Shown in pieces: positions 41,753-53,894 of a stretch of DNA of 64,000 bases; within the stretch, counting starts at the first letter, position 1, and every line of letters begins with the position of its first letter. Location: NCBI GenBank assembly GCA_951812925.1, contig OX638371.1, positions 80,361,697-80,425,696 on the forward strand. Direction: 5' to 3'. A model generated the notes under the pieces. It worked only from the letters and a program-made list of their open reading frames with translations, searched no databases and had not been told where the DNA came from. A program made the translations under genes and the position numbers. The stretch is from Calliopum simillimum. Lineage: Eukaryota; Arthropoda; Insecta; Diptera; Lauxaniidae.

Positions 41753-42280
41753 AAATCCAAAGAATAACATACAAAAACAAAAATATCCAAGAAATATAAA
41801 ATCCAATGAAAAAAAATCCAAAATAAAATTTTAAATTATAAAAATATCCAATAAAACAATGTGATTGACACTCTTAAAAATTGCGAAATATTCCGCAGAA
41901 TTTCCTATTCCGTAATCACAGTATAGGGCTGCTAATGAGCTTCTTAGGAATGTAGTGGAAAACGCTGAAGGAAAGTTTTTAAGGATTTTCAGATGACCAA
42001 TGAATATCTTTTAAGTGTTAGCTCTAACATTCATTTGCACTCAAAATAATTTAACTCAATTTAATAAAATCAGTTAAATTATTCTTTAACTTTCATTTTT
42101 ATTTTTATTTAAGATAATTTTTAATTTTAATACCTTAATAAAAATTAATTTAAAATAATCGATGATTTTTTATTTGGATTTTTATTTTTGGATGTTATAT
42201 TGGAATTTTTGGATTTTTTTTTTTTTTTTTTTTGAGTGGATATTTTTCATTGGATTTTTTATTTTTGGATATTTTTGATA
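41753..42280. repeat. Fold-back built from ATCCAA/TTGGAT words
   Basis: The left side has recurrent AAAATCCAATGAAAAAAAAT and TATCCAATAAAAC. The right side has the complements GGATTTTTATTTTTGGATG and TTTTTCATTGGATTTTT. The arms are degenerate and of low complexity, with a T-run of 22 near 42,214. Confidence 0.55.
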
Positions 42281-42289
42281 ATCACCAAG

Positions 42290-43140
42290 AAATACAATTT
42301 TTTAAACTTTAAATTTTATGCTGTATACATTATCTAACTGTATGAAATCAATTAAATTTGTCTAAGCGAGAGAACTCTACAAATGATATATTGTCGAATG
42401 AGTTCTATTTTGTCCCATCGACACTTTTTGACATTTTGACTCAAGACTTCTTCCATAGGTTTTGCAACATGATCTTTCTGATGCTGTTAACAGAATTGAT
42501 CCATATGCTTTAGTTTCTGAAATACTTATGTTGAGTTTTCTTTTAAGTAGCGTGGCGCTGTCAATTTTTTGACATGTAAACCTTTTCACAATTGTTGCTA
42601 GCACATCATCAAAATCGGATAACTTCAATTTATGTTTAAAGTTTGCTCCATATGCATGGAAATAAACCATTTTGTCATTGATGTTTATTGCTTGGAGCAA
42701 AGTGTCCACTTGACTCATCTGATAAAATGTTATATAACTCGAAATGTACTTTTGTCCTATTTTTGAAATTTACCACTTAGCCAATTTATCAACAGACTCT
42801 TTTGATACTTTTTTGGACCAATTTTGTTTCATTAAGATTCAAACTTTCCTTTTCGAATTTCTCGAATTACACAAACATGCGTATGGGGCAAAAGAAAACT
42901 GGGGTGACGATATCTGTAGGAAGATGACAAAATATGATATTGCCAATCTCTGTTTATTTTTCAGGAAATGTAATTTGAACTTTAATTTAATGGGGAAAAT
43001 CATACAAAATCTATCATAAATTATATTCTTATATTTTATTTTTTATCTCGAGAACCAGAAAGCGTAGAGATATAAGGTCTTGCCAACTGCTAGATTTCAC
43101 TGAGAGCTACCTATTAAAAAAATCTGGGACATCATATTTT
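42290..43140 (-). other. Possible coding relic, unidentified
   Basis: On the minus strand a 113-codon frame (42,377-42,718) has a protein-like composition (KLSDFDDVLATIVKRFTCQK, ISETKAYGSILLTASER). Upstream minus-strand frames (to ~43,000) are broken by several stops. No ATG is evident at the start. It may be a decayed transposon gene. No family is recognised. Confidence 0.25.
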
Positions 43141-43142
43141 GC

Positions 43143-43407
43143 CATATCGTCCCTTAGCTTCCAACACCGCTCAAGTCGAAAATTGGCGGTTTTGACATTT
43201 TAATCTATTTGGTGGAGCTGCTCATTGCGCGTCTAACTATTCGTTACATTATGTTGATTTCAGTCAATCAGAAGCCGTAATTCAAAAAGTAGTAACAGCG
43301 CGTAAGTTGGTTGTCCTCTGAACACCGCCTAAGCACCGCCTGAACACCATCTCCAGTAAAGTTGCTAAAAATGACTTATGCGGTGTTAGAAACTAAGGGA
43401 CGATATG
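43143..43407. mobile_element. 265-bp MITE with 28-bp TIRs
   Basis: CATATCGTCCCTTAGCTTCC, continuing AACACCGC, at the left is mirrored by GCGGTGTTAGAAACTAAGGG, then ACGATATG, at the right. The interior repeats ACACCGCC words. No coding sequence. Confidence 0.75.
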
Positions 43408-43409
43408 TA

Positions 43410-43720
43410 ATTAGTCATGAACCAACAATTTTACCAATGAAAAATCTGCATGTTCGAAAATAAAAGCAGATATCAGAAAAATGTTCCCGTTTTTTCAGAA
43501 CGCATAGGTGATGTTGTTATAAATGTTGAGATTTCTAGATGACAACATAAACCTATCCCTTATTTTACTAAATTTTTGAGAATCAGTGAAGCAGTTATTA
43601 AACCTGGTGGGAAAACAATCTATTGAACCATAATATGTGAGGAACCGCCTTTGTGAGAAACTTTTGTCTACATTGATTTTTCGCTTAGACAAGTTTGATT
43701 GAATATCAGATTAAGAATTC
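43410..43720 (-). other. Short coding-like frame, unidentified
   Basis: A 65-codon minus-strand frame (43,495-43,692; KRKINVDKSFSQRRFLTYY and onward) has an open, polar composition but no ATG and no recognised domain. It could be continuous with the relic at 42.3-43.1 kb, interrupted by the MITE between them. Low confidence. Confidence 0.2.
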
Positions 43721-45300
43721 ACTCCCAAGGAGTGCACTGCAACTGTCATTATATAAATGCTCACTACAAGAATTTTTTTGTTTTTTTTTTTTGCAAACAT
43801 TACATTTGTTTTTTTATTAATTTGGTATATAAAAATATTTTTATGTTTGCATATGTATTTATGTGTAATTTTAAACCACTATTTTAGAAATTCTAGAGTT
43901 TGTTCTTGTTTTTTTTTTTTTATTTTGACGTGTACTTGTAACATCAACGTCTACACAATGCTTTACATTACATTCATACAATATAATATATAATATTTTT
44001 TTTAACACATAATTTAAAGTGGCTTCAGTAACTTTTTAATTCCTACGAGATTTGTTTTATAATGTTTTGCAATAAGTTATTTAAATTTTGTTTTTTATAT
44101 GCTAATTAATATTTTAATAAATAGTTTTGTGAAGGTACAAATACATTACTATATATAATGTTGATTAAACTACTAAATCTTTTTGTTTCTTAGTCTTTTA
44201 AAATTTCACATCGATTTGTTAAAATTAAAATTTATTTTGGTTTAATTGTTCTTCTGTTTTCTAGCAAATTTAATTCATTTATTTTTTTTTGTTTATTTTA
44301 ATTTATTTATAAATCTTAAATTTAATAAAATATTTTTTTTCTTTTTTTTTTAATGAACATTTAAATTTTTTGAAACGTTTCTGTTTAAAGTTTTCGATTT
44401 TTTTCTTTCTATTGGACTCAATATTTTGCCTTAGATTTTGCTACATTACATAGTTTATTTAAATAATGTTTTTTTTTTTTCAATTTTTATAAAAATTTTC
44501 AATTCTATCCATATGTATTACGAAATTATCGTTTTAACAAAACCTTATAATTTTGGAAAGGTATTGAATCGACCATAACAACAATGTAACTTTTGTATTT
44601 GGCAAAAATTTCTACCTACTACTACATAATGGTTTCGGTCTGAAATGAAACTATACATATATTAAACATCAGCGAAATTCGAGATGGTCAATCCAATTAC
44701 AATATGAATCGTTGTACGTAAGATTTCCAAAATCGGAAATCGGAATAATCGGAAACGATATGAATTTAATGTACTTGAACATACATTTCCAATAACTTAT
44801 ATAACAAGCTCCCAAGTGAGCATACAGCTCTGTCTTGCACTAAACTTTAATTCATATAATTTTGCTGATTTAATTATTTAGATAATCTTCTTCGGGATGG
44901 CGCTACATTTTTAAGCGATCCATAGTTAAGCTCTGTGAATACTATCAAAAGCTTTCTCAAAATCAGCAAACATCAGGTGTAAATAAGCTATAATATATAT
45001 GTAGCATATTGCTCTATCACGAATCACAAGAAAATGATGTAAAAATTCGTCTGGAAGAGTTTATCAAAGATCTCGAGAGTTTTTTTATCGGACGCCCTGG
45101 TATGTAAGCGAAAAATTCATCGGAAACTAAGGTTATCGGCAATAAATTATGAGGAAATATTTTGACATTTGTTGTTCGAAGTTATTTTACAATTTTTAAT
45201 AGGGAATTCAAAGCTGAAAAAAATAATTTGTGAAAAAATCAAATTAAAAACTTTTATACGACAATTTTTATGCTTATTCTAATACTCGTAACTTTCACAC
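43721..45300 (-). other. T-rich low-repeat island 2, then non-coding DNA
   Basis: 43,760-44,510 has the same T-bias and simple composition as island 1, with no fold-back elements. 44,700-45,300 is ordinary AT-rich DNA. 45,300-45,390 resembles the tip of the 54,755-55,462 element (ACACCGGTTTTTCAATAAGC, TCTTCCGA). Confidence 0.35.
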
Positions 45301-45613
45301 GACAACAATATTTTTTAAATTCATCCAGGGGTTTCCAACTTACACCGGTTTTTCAATAAGCTACATCTGGATCTTCCGAACAGAGCCGTGCGCATAATTT
45401 ACTCTTTTCATAAAAAAACGAAGGTACACTATAAAGAGAAAACTATTACCAATTTAATGTACACAAAGCTTAGTGCTTTGTTTTGACGACATTTTATCTG
45501 TGTATTACATTTCAAGTTGATTTTTTGGGTCAAAAGCCTTCCTGCGGGGGTTTGAGTCCCCAAACAAGAACCGTGGGACTCTTATTGCGTACAAATTCTT
45601 TCTTAAAATTAAA

Positions 45614-46362
45614 AGTTAGTAAGGGAGTTACCTTTGGCCTGGACAAACATCAAATACCCTACACAGCAGTATTTTGAAAATTTTGCTTGTACGCCCTCTT
45701 GTCAGAATTCACCCAGTTTTTTCTCAGAGTTTGCATTTATAGTTTTTAGCATTTGAGTGAAATTTATTGAGTTATCTCAAAAAAACTCTTTCAGTGTGGC
45801 ATTTTGTGACTTTTGCTTATATGGGAGGTGCAACGCCCTCTTGTCCGACCCAACCAAGGTTTTTCCCAGAGCTTCCACTTATAGTTTTTAGTGTCTGAGT
45901 ACAATTTAGTTTGGTTATCTTAAAAAACGCTTATAGTATACCGTTTTGAAGCTTTTGCTTATATGGGAGGTGCCACGCCCACCCAGTTTTTGTTGAGAGC
46001 TTGCATTTTTAGTTTTTAATGTCTGAGTATTTAGTTCAATTATCTTAAAAAACGCTTTCAGTATAGCGTTTTGAAGCTTTTGCTTGTATGGGAGGTGCCA
46101 CGCCTTCTTGTCCAAATTCGCCCTGTTTTTGCTAAGAGCTTGCGCTTACAATGCGTAGTACTTATTGTATGTGTAATTTGGTTGCACTGTCGTGAAAAAT
46201 ACTTTAAAAGATGCATTTTGAATATATTTTTTATACTTATGCTCTGTTTTCTCAAAAAATGTTTTTCCACGCACAGCCAGCCAGACAGACGGATATGGCT
46301 ATATCAACTCAGGAGGTGACGTTGATCAAGAATATATATACTCTTCCATACCTGCCACTTAA
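45614..46362. mobile_element. TIR element with internal tandem units, copy 2 (right end lost)
   Basis: Starts like copy 1 (TTACCTTTGGCCTGGAC, ATACCCTACAC). Four tandem units of 125-142 bp begin at 45,685, 45,815, 45,957 and 46,082, each with GCTT(A/G)TATGGGAGGTGCCACGCC or a variant. It then has the CCAGCCAGACAGACGGATAT phrase and ends at CCTGCCACTTAAG without the inverted right terminus. The minus-strand ORFs are repeats of each other, not genes. Confidence 0.75.
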
Positions 46363-48360
46363 GTGTCACTTAAGTAAACTTGACACAAATTTTCCAATGA
46401 GAATAGTATTTTTTATTTTATTCGTTAAATTTTATATGACTTTTTCATTTTTTTAATCGATTTTCTTTTGGTCCAAAAACCGAAAATGACCGATATCTCG
46501 AAAACGACGTAAAAGGAAAAAAACTAATGTGATTTTCGGAATCAGCAGCCGACTTTGCATATAAAATAAATAATGGTTTTCAAAGTTCATTTTGGGCTGT
46601 AAACACAAAAAGTCTCAGTCTCGTAGATTTGAACTTGAAACTTTTATATTCTCAATATCCAGCAAAAATATGCTCTTAAGTGCTTGGACTACGAACATTT
46701 CAACAGAACATATACAAGTACATAGGTATGCCTACAGATTCGTGTGCGCTAAACGATATATTCCTAATACACAGTGATAGATTCTGTTTTTTTTTTAATT
46801 TTTTATAAGTTTTTAACTCTTTTTTTTTTTTTTTTTCATAGATATTTTTTTTTTTGCTACTTGGTGCTTCGTAGGCTTCATAAAAGCAATTATTGGACGG
46901 GTTTTATTATATCAATCTTGATTTTGTGTGTTAATTTTTGTTATGAATAAAATAATTTTTTTTTTTTGTAAAGATTGAAGTATTTGAAAATGTTCAAGCA
47001 AAAATTATATATATGTGTTTGTATATATCTTTATATTATTTTTTTAAGTACTTAATTGCTGGGTTTTTTTTCTTGTTTGGAAAAAAATTTTCAATTGTCT
47101 GCCGTTGATATCCTTTGATCCTTTGTTGATTTGTGGTTGTTGTTAATTGGTAGCTATTTTGGTGTATGTATGTACTTAGTTTTCATTAATTTAATTTCAT
47201 AAAACACATTTAGACAAAGTTTAAGTACAAGCTTACTTTTATTACTCATTTAAGCAAAATCGCAATTAAATTTTAATTTTCAATAATTAATTTTTTGTTT
47301 GAATTAATTTTTTTTATTTTTTGCAGCAGTAAATTATTTTAAGCTCCTATTTTGAATAATTTGGTCAACTTTTTATCGTAACGCTATTTGTTTTTTTTTT
47401 TTTATTTTAACGATATATCTAATGGTAACTTTTTATTTTCTTCTTTTTATTTTGTTTTTCGTGAGGATAATTCATTCAGATTTTTTTTTTTAGCTATTCA
47501 CTTTTAAGCAATTGTTTGTTTTGTTTTAAAAAACTTTTATTTTCGAAGAAATTTCTTGAACCTAAATGTTCTTGCGAAGTTTGCGTTAATTATTTTTATT
47601 AATTTGCATCTGTTTTTTTTTTTTTTTTAATTTTAACTTGGTGGGATAATAAATTCTAAAAATAATTAAAGTTTTGTTTTATTTTTAAATGTACATACTT
47701 TGAAATTGTTTGTACATGCGTATGTAGATTTATGTATGTTTGTATATGAAAAATGCATGAAATTTCTATCATTTAAGATTTAAGGTTTAGCTATGTTTGT
47801 ATTCCGTATGTATGAAGAGATAAAATGTTTAATGAAAAATATAATATATGATTAAGAACGTTAAACATCTATAACCATAAAAATTAAGGTTTCATCAAGA
47901 TTTTTGTTAAAAATTGTTTCGTTTTTATTAAGCCTAATTACTGTTTCAAAATATGTATTTCTGCTAAACGTTACAAGTAACAAAACCAATTATGTATTTT
48001 ACTAACGAAATCCAAAAAAAATCATTATTAAATTTATATATACCGTATTGACTTACGTTCAATATTCAAAAAAGAAAGTAATCTGAAACTGTTGAAAATT
48101 ATGATAAATATACCATCTTGTCCCCTAACCTATGCAATTTCAATAACCATTTTAACTATTCAATGAGTTTTTAATTTTTAAGTGAAATTGTAGCATTTTT
48201 AACAACTATTTAAGACGTTTTGCTTTTCACAGCAGAATAATCAAATAAGAGATTTTTTATAATGGGCCATATCATGAATAAACAATCTCGATAATTTCAT
48301 CTCGTACTTTCATGTAAATATGAAAATATTGTTATCGGCATTTATTTTTTTGAGGGAATT
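46363..48360 (-). other. T-rich low-repeat island 3
   Basis: 46,480-46,580 carries a repeat fragment shared with 440-580. From ~46,790 to 48,000 the sequence is T-biased, with many 9-18-base T runs and TGTATGTA words, no palindromic elements and no ORF of note. It resembles the other islands proposed to be 3' UTR of the minus-strand gene. Confidence 0.35.
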
Positions 48361-48400
48361 TTTTGACATTTGTTGTAAGAATTTATTCTCTAATTTTTAA

Positions 48401-48423
48401 CCACCCCCCCACCCCCACCCCCC
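48401..48423 (-). other. C-rich tract, G-quadruplex-capable on the minus strand
   Basis: CCACCCCCCCACCCCCACCC, then CCC, is the only long GC homopolymer-type tract in a very AT-rich window. The minus strand has runs of 6, 5 and 7 Gs separated by single Ts, which satisfies the usual four-G-run quadruplex rule if the longest run is split. It lies immediately before a TCGATTTCGATTGG-type repeat fragment (48,425-48,570). Confidence 0.6.
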
Positions 48424-48846
48424 TATCCACTAATTCGATTTCGATTGGAAATAAATCGAATCAAAATTTAGCTATCACTTATTTTGGTTTCCAGAATCGA
48501 AATCGTAAATTTTACCAATCAAAATCAAAGCAGTCCTATCATCTAATTCGATTTAGATGATGAGGATGATTAATGTATGACACATTAAAAGCTTTCGTAG
48601 AACAATTTTAAAGCCTTTGAAAATTCCTTTCATATGAAACCAATTATTTTGATAGTACTCGTATGTATCTAATTTTAATCATTTCGAGCCAAGAGCTTCC
48701 AGCTTATACCAATTTTTCTAAAAGCTATATCCCCGAAACTAGATGTGAACGACACCTTTTGATTATACGTAGGGTACTATTTATATTTCGGGAGCTGGCA
48801 ACACTAATGTCAATAGCTAAAATCAGGCAACACCATAATAAAGTTT

Positions 48847-49428
48847 GACATTTTTTAGCATAAGCGTACTCACAACGTTTTGATGTACAAGTGCCATTTG
48901 TTTTGTTTACAGTGAGTTAAGAAAATCAATTTGGCCAAAAAATGGAAATTTCAAGAGAAGATTTTCGTAGGATTATTTTTCACAACTTTCGACGTGGATT
49001 ATCTCAACAAGAATGTGTCGATGAACTCAGTTCTTTGTATGGCAATAAAGCATCATCAAAAACCACAGTACGTGACTGGTATAGTGAATACAATCGTGGT
49101 CGTAGTTCAGTCGCCGACGAATTCTGTGAAGGCCGTCCAAAATCGGTTGTTGTGCCACAAAACATCGATACAGTGCATGAACTGATAATGCAAGATCGTC
49201 ATGTGACATATTGTGAGATAGAAGCATCCTTGCACATTAGTTCCACTTGAATATATTCCATTTTGCATGAACACTTAGTTGTAAAAAACGTTTGTTCTCG
49301 TTGAAAACCCCATAATTTATCAATCGCAAACTATCAATGGAAAAATTGATTTTCTTAACTCACTGTAAACAAAACAAATAGCACTTGTACATCAAAACGT
49401 AGTGAGTACGTTAATGCTAAAAAATGTC
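48847..49428 (+). mobile_element. Internally deleted mariner-like element with ~85-bp TIRs
   Basis: GACATTTTTTAGCATAAGCG (48,847) and the complement of the right end (to 49,428) match for ~85 bp, including GTTTACAGTGAGTTAAGAAA. Inside, a frame from 48,942 gives 102 residues of a mariner transposase N-terminus: FRRGLSQQECVDELSSLYG, TTVRDWYSEYNRGRSSV, and HELIMQDRHVTYCEIEASL with HISST. It is stopped by TGA, after which the frame still reads IYSILHEHLVVKNVCSR. The D,D-D catalytic domain is missing. The usual TA duplication is not visible flush with the ends. Confidence 0.9.
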
Positions 49429-49815
49429 CCCTCGTATGTATGTAAATATATTTTATCTTAAAATTAAAAGCTTCGTAAAATACACTAGGTTTAAAAAAAG
49501 AAATATGATGTGTCACTAAAGTTTGACTCAAATTTATCAGTGCAATAGCATTGCCAAATCAATTGGAAAATACCAGGGCTGCATAGTAGTTTTTTTTTTT
49601 TTTTTATTAAATTTAAAAAACTTGAAAGAAATAAGTATCCCAGCTGGAAATGAAATTTCCAATATTAACGATTGAAAATGCTCTCTCTCGAGAAATTAAA
49701 ATATATTCCCGAGATGGAATTTCCAGACATATTTATTATAAGGCCCATTATGTGAATTTTAATTAGTTTATTTCTGAAACTAAATGGCAAATCCTGTTTT
49801 CGAAAATGTGAAATT
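49429..49815. other. Non-coding DNA
   Basis: No gene or clear repeat. A T-run of ~19 lies near 49,589. Confidence 0.4.
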
Positions 49816-50207
49816 CAGGCCTATTCCTTCATCCGCGTGGTTTCAATTACTTTTCACTTAGGAGGCTTTTTGAGGAAAAGGGTGATTCACACTATAAAAA
49901 GTCTTCGAATCTTTTTTGTGGAGATTTACAGGTTCTACAAATAACATTGATTTATATTTACGAAAATGTAACCGATATAGTCGAATTTTTCCACTTTTTG
50001 GAGTTTTTTAAGAATATTTCCAGTTTTTTAAGAATATTTCCTAAACGGTTACTTTTACGTTTATGTAAATCAATATTATTTGCAGAACTTAAAATTCCCC
50101 TCAAAAAAGATGCAAATACTTTTTATCGTGTGACTAACCATTTTAATCAAAACAAAGCCTCCTCAATGAAAAGTAATTGAAAACACACGGATTACGAAAC
50201 AGGCCTG
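49816..50207. mobile_element. CAGGCCTG fold-back MITE, family H, copy 1
   Basis: Outer ends CAGGCCTATTCCTTCATCCG and CGGATTACGAAACAGGCCTG are inverted. The element is largely palindromic, with TCAATTACTTTTCA / TGAAAAGTAATTGA and AACCGATATAG / CTAAACGGTTAC inside. A 25-bp internal duplication of TTTTTTAAGAATATTTCC lies at the centre. Same family as 53,299, 54,661 and 56,730. Confidence 0.85.
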
Positions 50208-51984
50208 ATTGTGGACTTTTTATTTTTCATTGGAAATAAATATTTTCGTAGTTAAGATTTATTTATGTTATTTTGATAATATTTAAAATATTTTCTATAA
50301 ACGAATACATAAAATGTCTGTGGTATACTAAAAGCTCTGGGGCTTTTGTGTGTGTATTGTTTTATGTTTTTATTTCCATCTCAAAATAGCAGAACTCCAT
50401 GAAAAGTCGTATCATATATAAGGTATATTTGGTAGTTTTGTCGACTTTTTATAGCGTTTGAATTCCTTTTCAAATCTACTTCCTTCTGTAATTGAAACTG
50501 AGAACAGGGCAGACAGTATCGAAAAATGCCTTGGCTAATCAAAAAGCATGTGAGGGCCATGAGGAAGCGCAATGAAGCTGCAACTCCTTGCTATTAAACT
50601 TTGAATTAAAAAAATCGACTTCAAGTAAGCATAATATACTTTAGGTAGAAGGCAAAAAACCATTTCTTACATCAAACATAAAAAAAAAAAAAGTTTTTTA
50701 ATTGAGACTATTCGTTGTATTTGAAACTACGTGAAACCTACTGTTCAGGGTACTTTATTTTTTAATGCAAGCAAAAAAAAAAAAAAAAAATGAAACCTGC
50801 ATACTAAAAAACAATGCTTAACAGAACTCAAAAGTTAAATAAAAGATTTCATTTGAAATTTGTTAAAATAATGAATTATATTTTTAAAAGTATTTTTAAT
50901 AATATGTAACCATAAACATAAAAACATATAAATGAATAGTTATAATTATTAAATTATTATAAAATAAAAAAGTACTAATCTAAAAGGTGATATAAGTATT
51001 TAAAAGACACAAAAAATTTGAAAAAATGTATAGCTTTCCAAAAAAAAAAAAAAAAAAAAACAAAAACTAAAAAACCATATTTAATACAAAAACCAACTGT
51101 TTCTAACGTATTTTATGTATTTAGTATGTTCGTATACAGTTTAAAAAAATTTAAAATATTGATTGTGTGGCTATATAGTATGTATTGAAGTATTAATATT
51201 TTTTTTTTTTTTTAAATTAAAAAAAAAAATTCGTTTTTAACTTTTAACATCGAAATATTTTTTGTAACAGTGACGATACAGGTATGAACTTAGAAACAAA
51301 AAGGCTCATACATAGACATCGAGACTAACGATGGAAGCCGTTTTTGCATGATTTTATGCAATTTTATCAACACTGTTCCTAATTTTACATGTTTTGATAT
51401 CTGAGCTATGTATGTATGTATGTATGTATTCTCCTTTAACTCCTAGGAGGAGCATAGGGCTATACATATATAATAATACATTCAACATCTCAGCAAACGA
51501 AATTTAAATTTATAAAGGTCAAAACTGTATTTATCTTTTGCTTATATTTGAAAGTATGGGTTTAAAGAAAAATTTTTGTCTGTTACGTTTAACATATACC
51601 ATGAAAAACTATGAATTATATTTTTTATAATATTTTTATAATGCTTATTATAGTTTGTTTTCAAAAACTGTTGTTAGCTTTAAGGTACAAAATACGATAT
51701 TTTCTGGCTTCGTTTTTTTTTTATTTTAATCTTAGTTTTCTTTATCGTTTTAGTTTTATACTATACAAATTTTTTCATATTTTTAGTTTACATAAGTTGA
51801 ATTTGTATGTCATTTGTTAGATTTTCTTATAAAAAGCACATCGAGAACTAAGTAACTCGTGTTCTGAAACATATAGCATTATGTATTTAGTTTTTTTTTT
51901 AATAAAAAACGAAGTATATTTTATGAATTTTTCAAAGACTTTCGTTCGATTAAGTGACAATCAAGTGATTATTTCAGATAGGTA
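50208..51984 (-). other. T/A-rich low-repeat island 4
   Basis: Sequence from ~50,650 to 51,980 is simple AT-rich DNA with long A runs (50,767, 51,040) and T runs, ATGTATGTATGT at 51,410-51,430, no palindromes and no supported ORF. It is comparable with the other islands. It differs in having A-runs on the plus strand, so the strand bias is weaker here. Confidence 0.3.
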
Positions 51985-52495
51985 TTCTTTAGAATAATGG
52001 TGTAAGCGTAGAACAAAAGTGCGTCAATTTAGGCTCGCCTACAACAAACGCAATATTTCAAAATTTTCCAAATTTTTCGGAACTACAACACCCATGAAAA
52101 ATTATTATTTTTTTGTTTTTTGGCTAGTTTACAAAAAACACAATACATATTTTAATATTTTAAAAATTTCTCGGAATAACAACACCTATGAATAATTGTC
52201 TTTATTGTTGTTTTTAGCTCGTTTACAACAAACACAATATTTTAATATTTTTAAAAATTTCTCGGAATAACAACAACCATGAAAAATTGTTTCTGTTGAT
52301 ATTTTTTCTGTGGAACCAACATAAGCAACGCCCAATGATCAACTACTTCGCATCAACTTTGAGTTCAATTCTTGTGTGTATGAACAAAAAACAACAAAAA
52401 TCATTTTTCATGAGTGTTGTAATTCCGAGAAATTTGGAAAATATTGAAATATTGTGTTTGTTGCAGACGAGCTGAAATTCTACGCTGACTGCGCT
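51985..52495. repeat. Fold-back with three ~90-bp tandem units in one arm, family I
   Basis: The phrase ACAACAAACACAATATTT ... AATTTCTCGGAATAACAACA ... CCATGAAAAATTGT occurs at ~52,040, 52,130 and 52,220. It then appears once inverted at ~52,400-52,470 (CATGAGTGTTGTAATTCCGA ... AATATTGTGTTTGTTGCAGA). Related copy at 53,895-54,185. Confidence 0.75.
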
Positions 52496-53298
52496 TTTGC
52501 TCAGTGATTTTGAAATGTTAAAACCCTTGCTTTAGAAAGTAATAGCTATAATAACTCTAGTATGTTAGACAACTTAACATAAGTTGAGCTACAAGGGATT
52601 TTTTCCTAACTATATTTTGCATACATAAGTATTTGAAAATTCTATACCGAGTTATAATAAACTCAATCATTATACGATTGCAATCTCTAATTTTAGTAAC
52701 TTTTTGCTGCAAAGTGGTTACACCCGACTGAAAACAGAAATCGTCAAATTTAAATTTTTATGATGTTCATGATTCATTTGATTTGTAACGTTAGAATGCG
52801 TATACATTAATGCTATAGGTAACAGAGAGACCAAAAAGAAATATTTTATTTAAGTTCTTAATATTGAAATTTAAAAAAATTGTTTTTTTTTTTAAATACA
52901 TATTTTAGTGGCGGTAATATTTAGTAGAAAAATTTTATAATTTAAGTTTTGCAATTTTTTTTTTCCTTTTTTTTTTGCATTTAATATTTATGTTTCAAAT
53001 GGTCCATTATTTTTTTTTTTTTTGAATTGTTAATTTTTTGTTTTAAATTCTAATTTCTATATATATTTTTTAAGAGTTAGAATAAATTTATAGATAACTT
53101 TAGTTAGTAATTAACGTATATGTTTTGATTAATAGAATTTAAAGTTGTAAAGTAAACAAATATTTAGTTGCGTGTCAATTTCATAATATAAATATATACA
53201 ATACTTAATGAAACTAAGGTTTTTTTAATATGCACAAATAAATGTAGTCCTTTACACAAAGGCTTACAAAACAAAAGTATAATAGGTATTGTTATTAT
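52496..53298 (-). other. T-rich low-repeat DNA
   Basis: Homopolymer-rich sequence with T runs at ~52,880 and ~52,965-53,025, no gene and no palindromic element. Continuation of the island type described for 46.8-48 kb. Confidence 0.35.
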
Positions 53299-53683
53299 CA
53301 GGCCTGTTTCGTAATCCGTGTGGTTTCAATTACTTTTCACTTAGGGAGGTTTTTTGATGAAAATGCTGAGTCATATGATAAAAAGTATTAGAATCTTTTT
53401 TGTGGAGAATTACAGGTGCTACAAATATATTCATTTGTATTTACGAAAAAGTAACTATTTCAGAAATATTCGATAAAGTCGACTTTTTCGACTTTTTGCT
53501 GTTTTTTTAATAATATTTCCTAAACGGTTACTTTTTCATTAATGCCAATCAATGTAATTTGTAGCACCTGTAATTCCCCACAAAAAAGTTTCTAATACTT
53601 TCTGTCGTTTGACTCACTATTTTCATCAAAAAGCCGCCTAAATGAAAAGTAATTGATACCACACGGATTACGGAACAGGCCTG
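53299..53683. mobile_element. CAGGCCTG fold-back MITE, family H, copy 2 (both ends intact)
   Basis: Ends CAGGCCTGTTTCGTAATCCG and CGGATTACGGAACAGGCCTG. The 385-bp element is palindromic almost throughout. It is the best-preserved of the four members and defines the family consensus ends. Confidence 0.88.
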
Positions 53684-53894
53684 TATGTGTTGCATTTTGA
53701 ATTTATTTTAGCTCTCTTGAAATTTATTAAATGATGACCATTAAAATGAGATGGAAACGGGTTTGTTGCTACAAACGTTTGATAAATTTGAAGGCAAAAA
53801 ATATACTTTTGTTTGCCTCGTTTGATTTTCACAAAGTCTTGGGACTAAAAATACCTAGAGACTTTTTTTTATCTATTACTGGTATCAGCGTAGA

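Noticed and set aside
45915..46270. Minus-strand ORFs with repeated TSHTSKSFKT-like peptides
   Set aside because: They arise from the tandem 125-142-bp units of a transposable element and are not conserved between its copies.
51611..51820. Small hydrophobic ORF that could suggest a membrane peptide
   Set aside because: T-rich DNA automatically yields Phe/Leu/Tyr-rich frames. Similar ORFs occur in every T-rich island (for example 39,564, 43,757 and 60,720).
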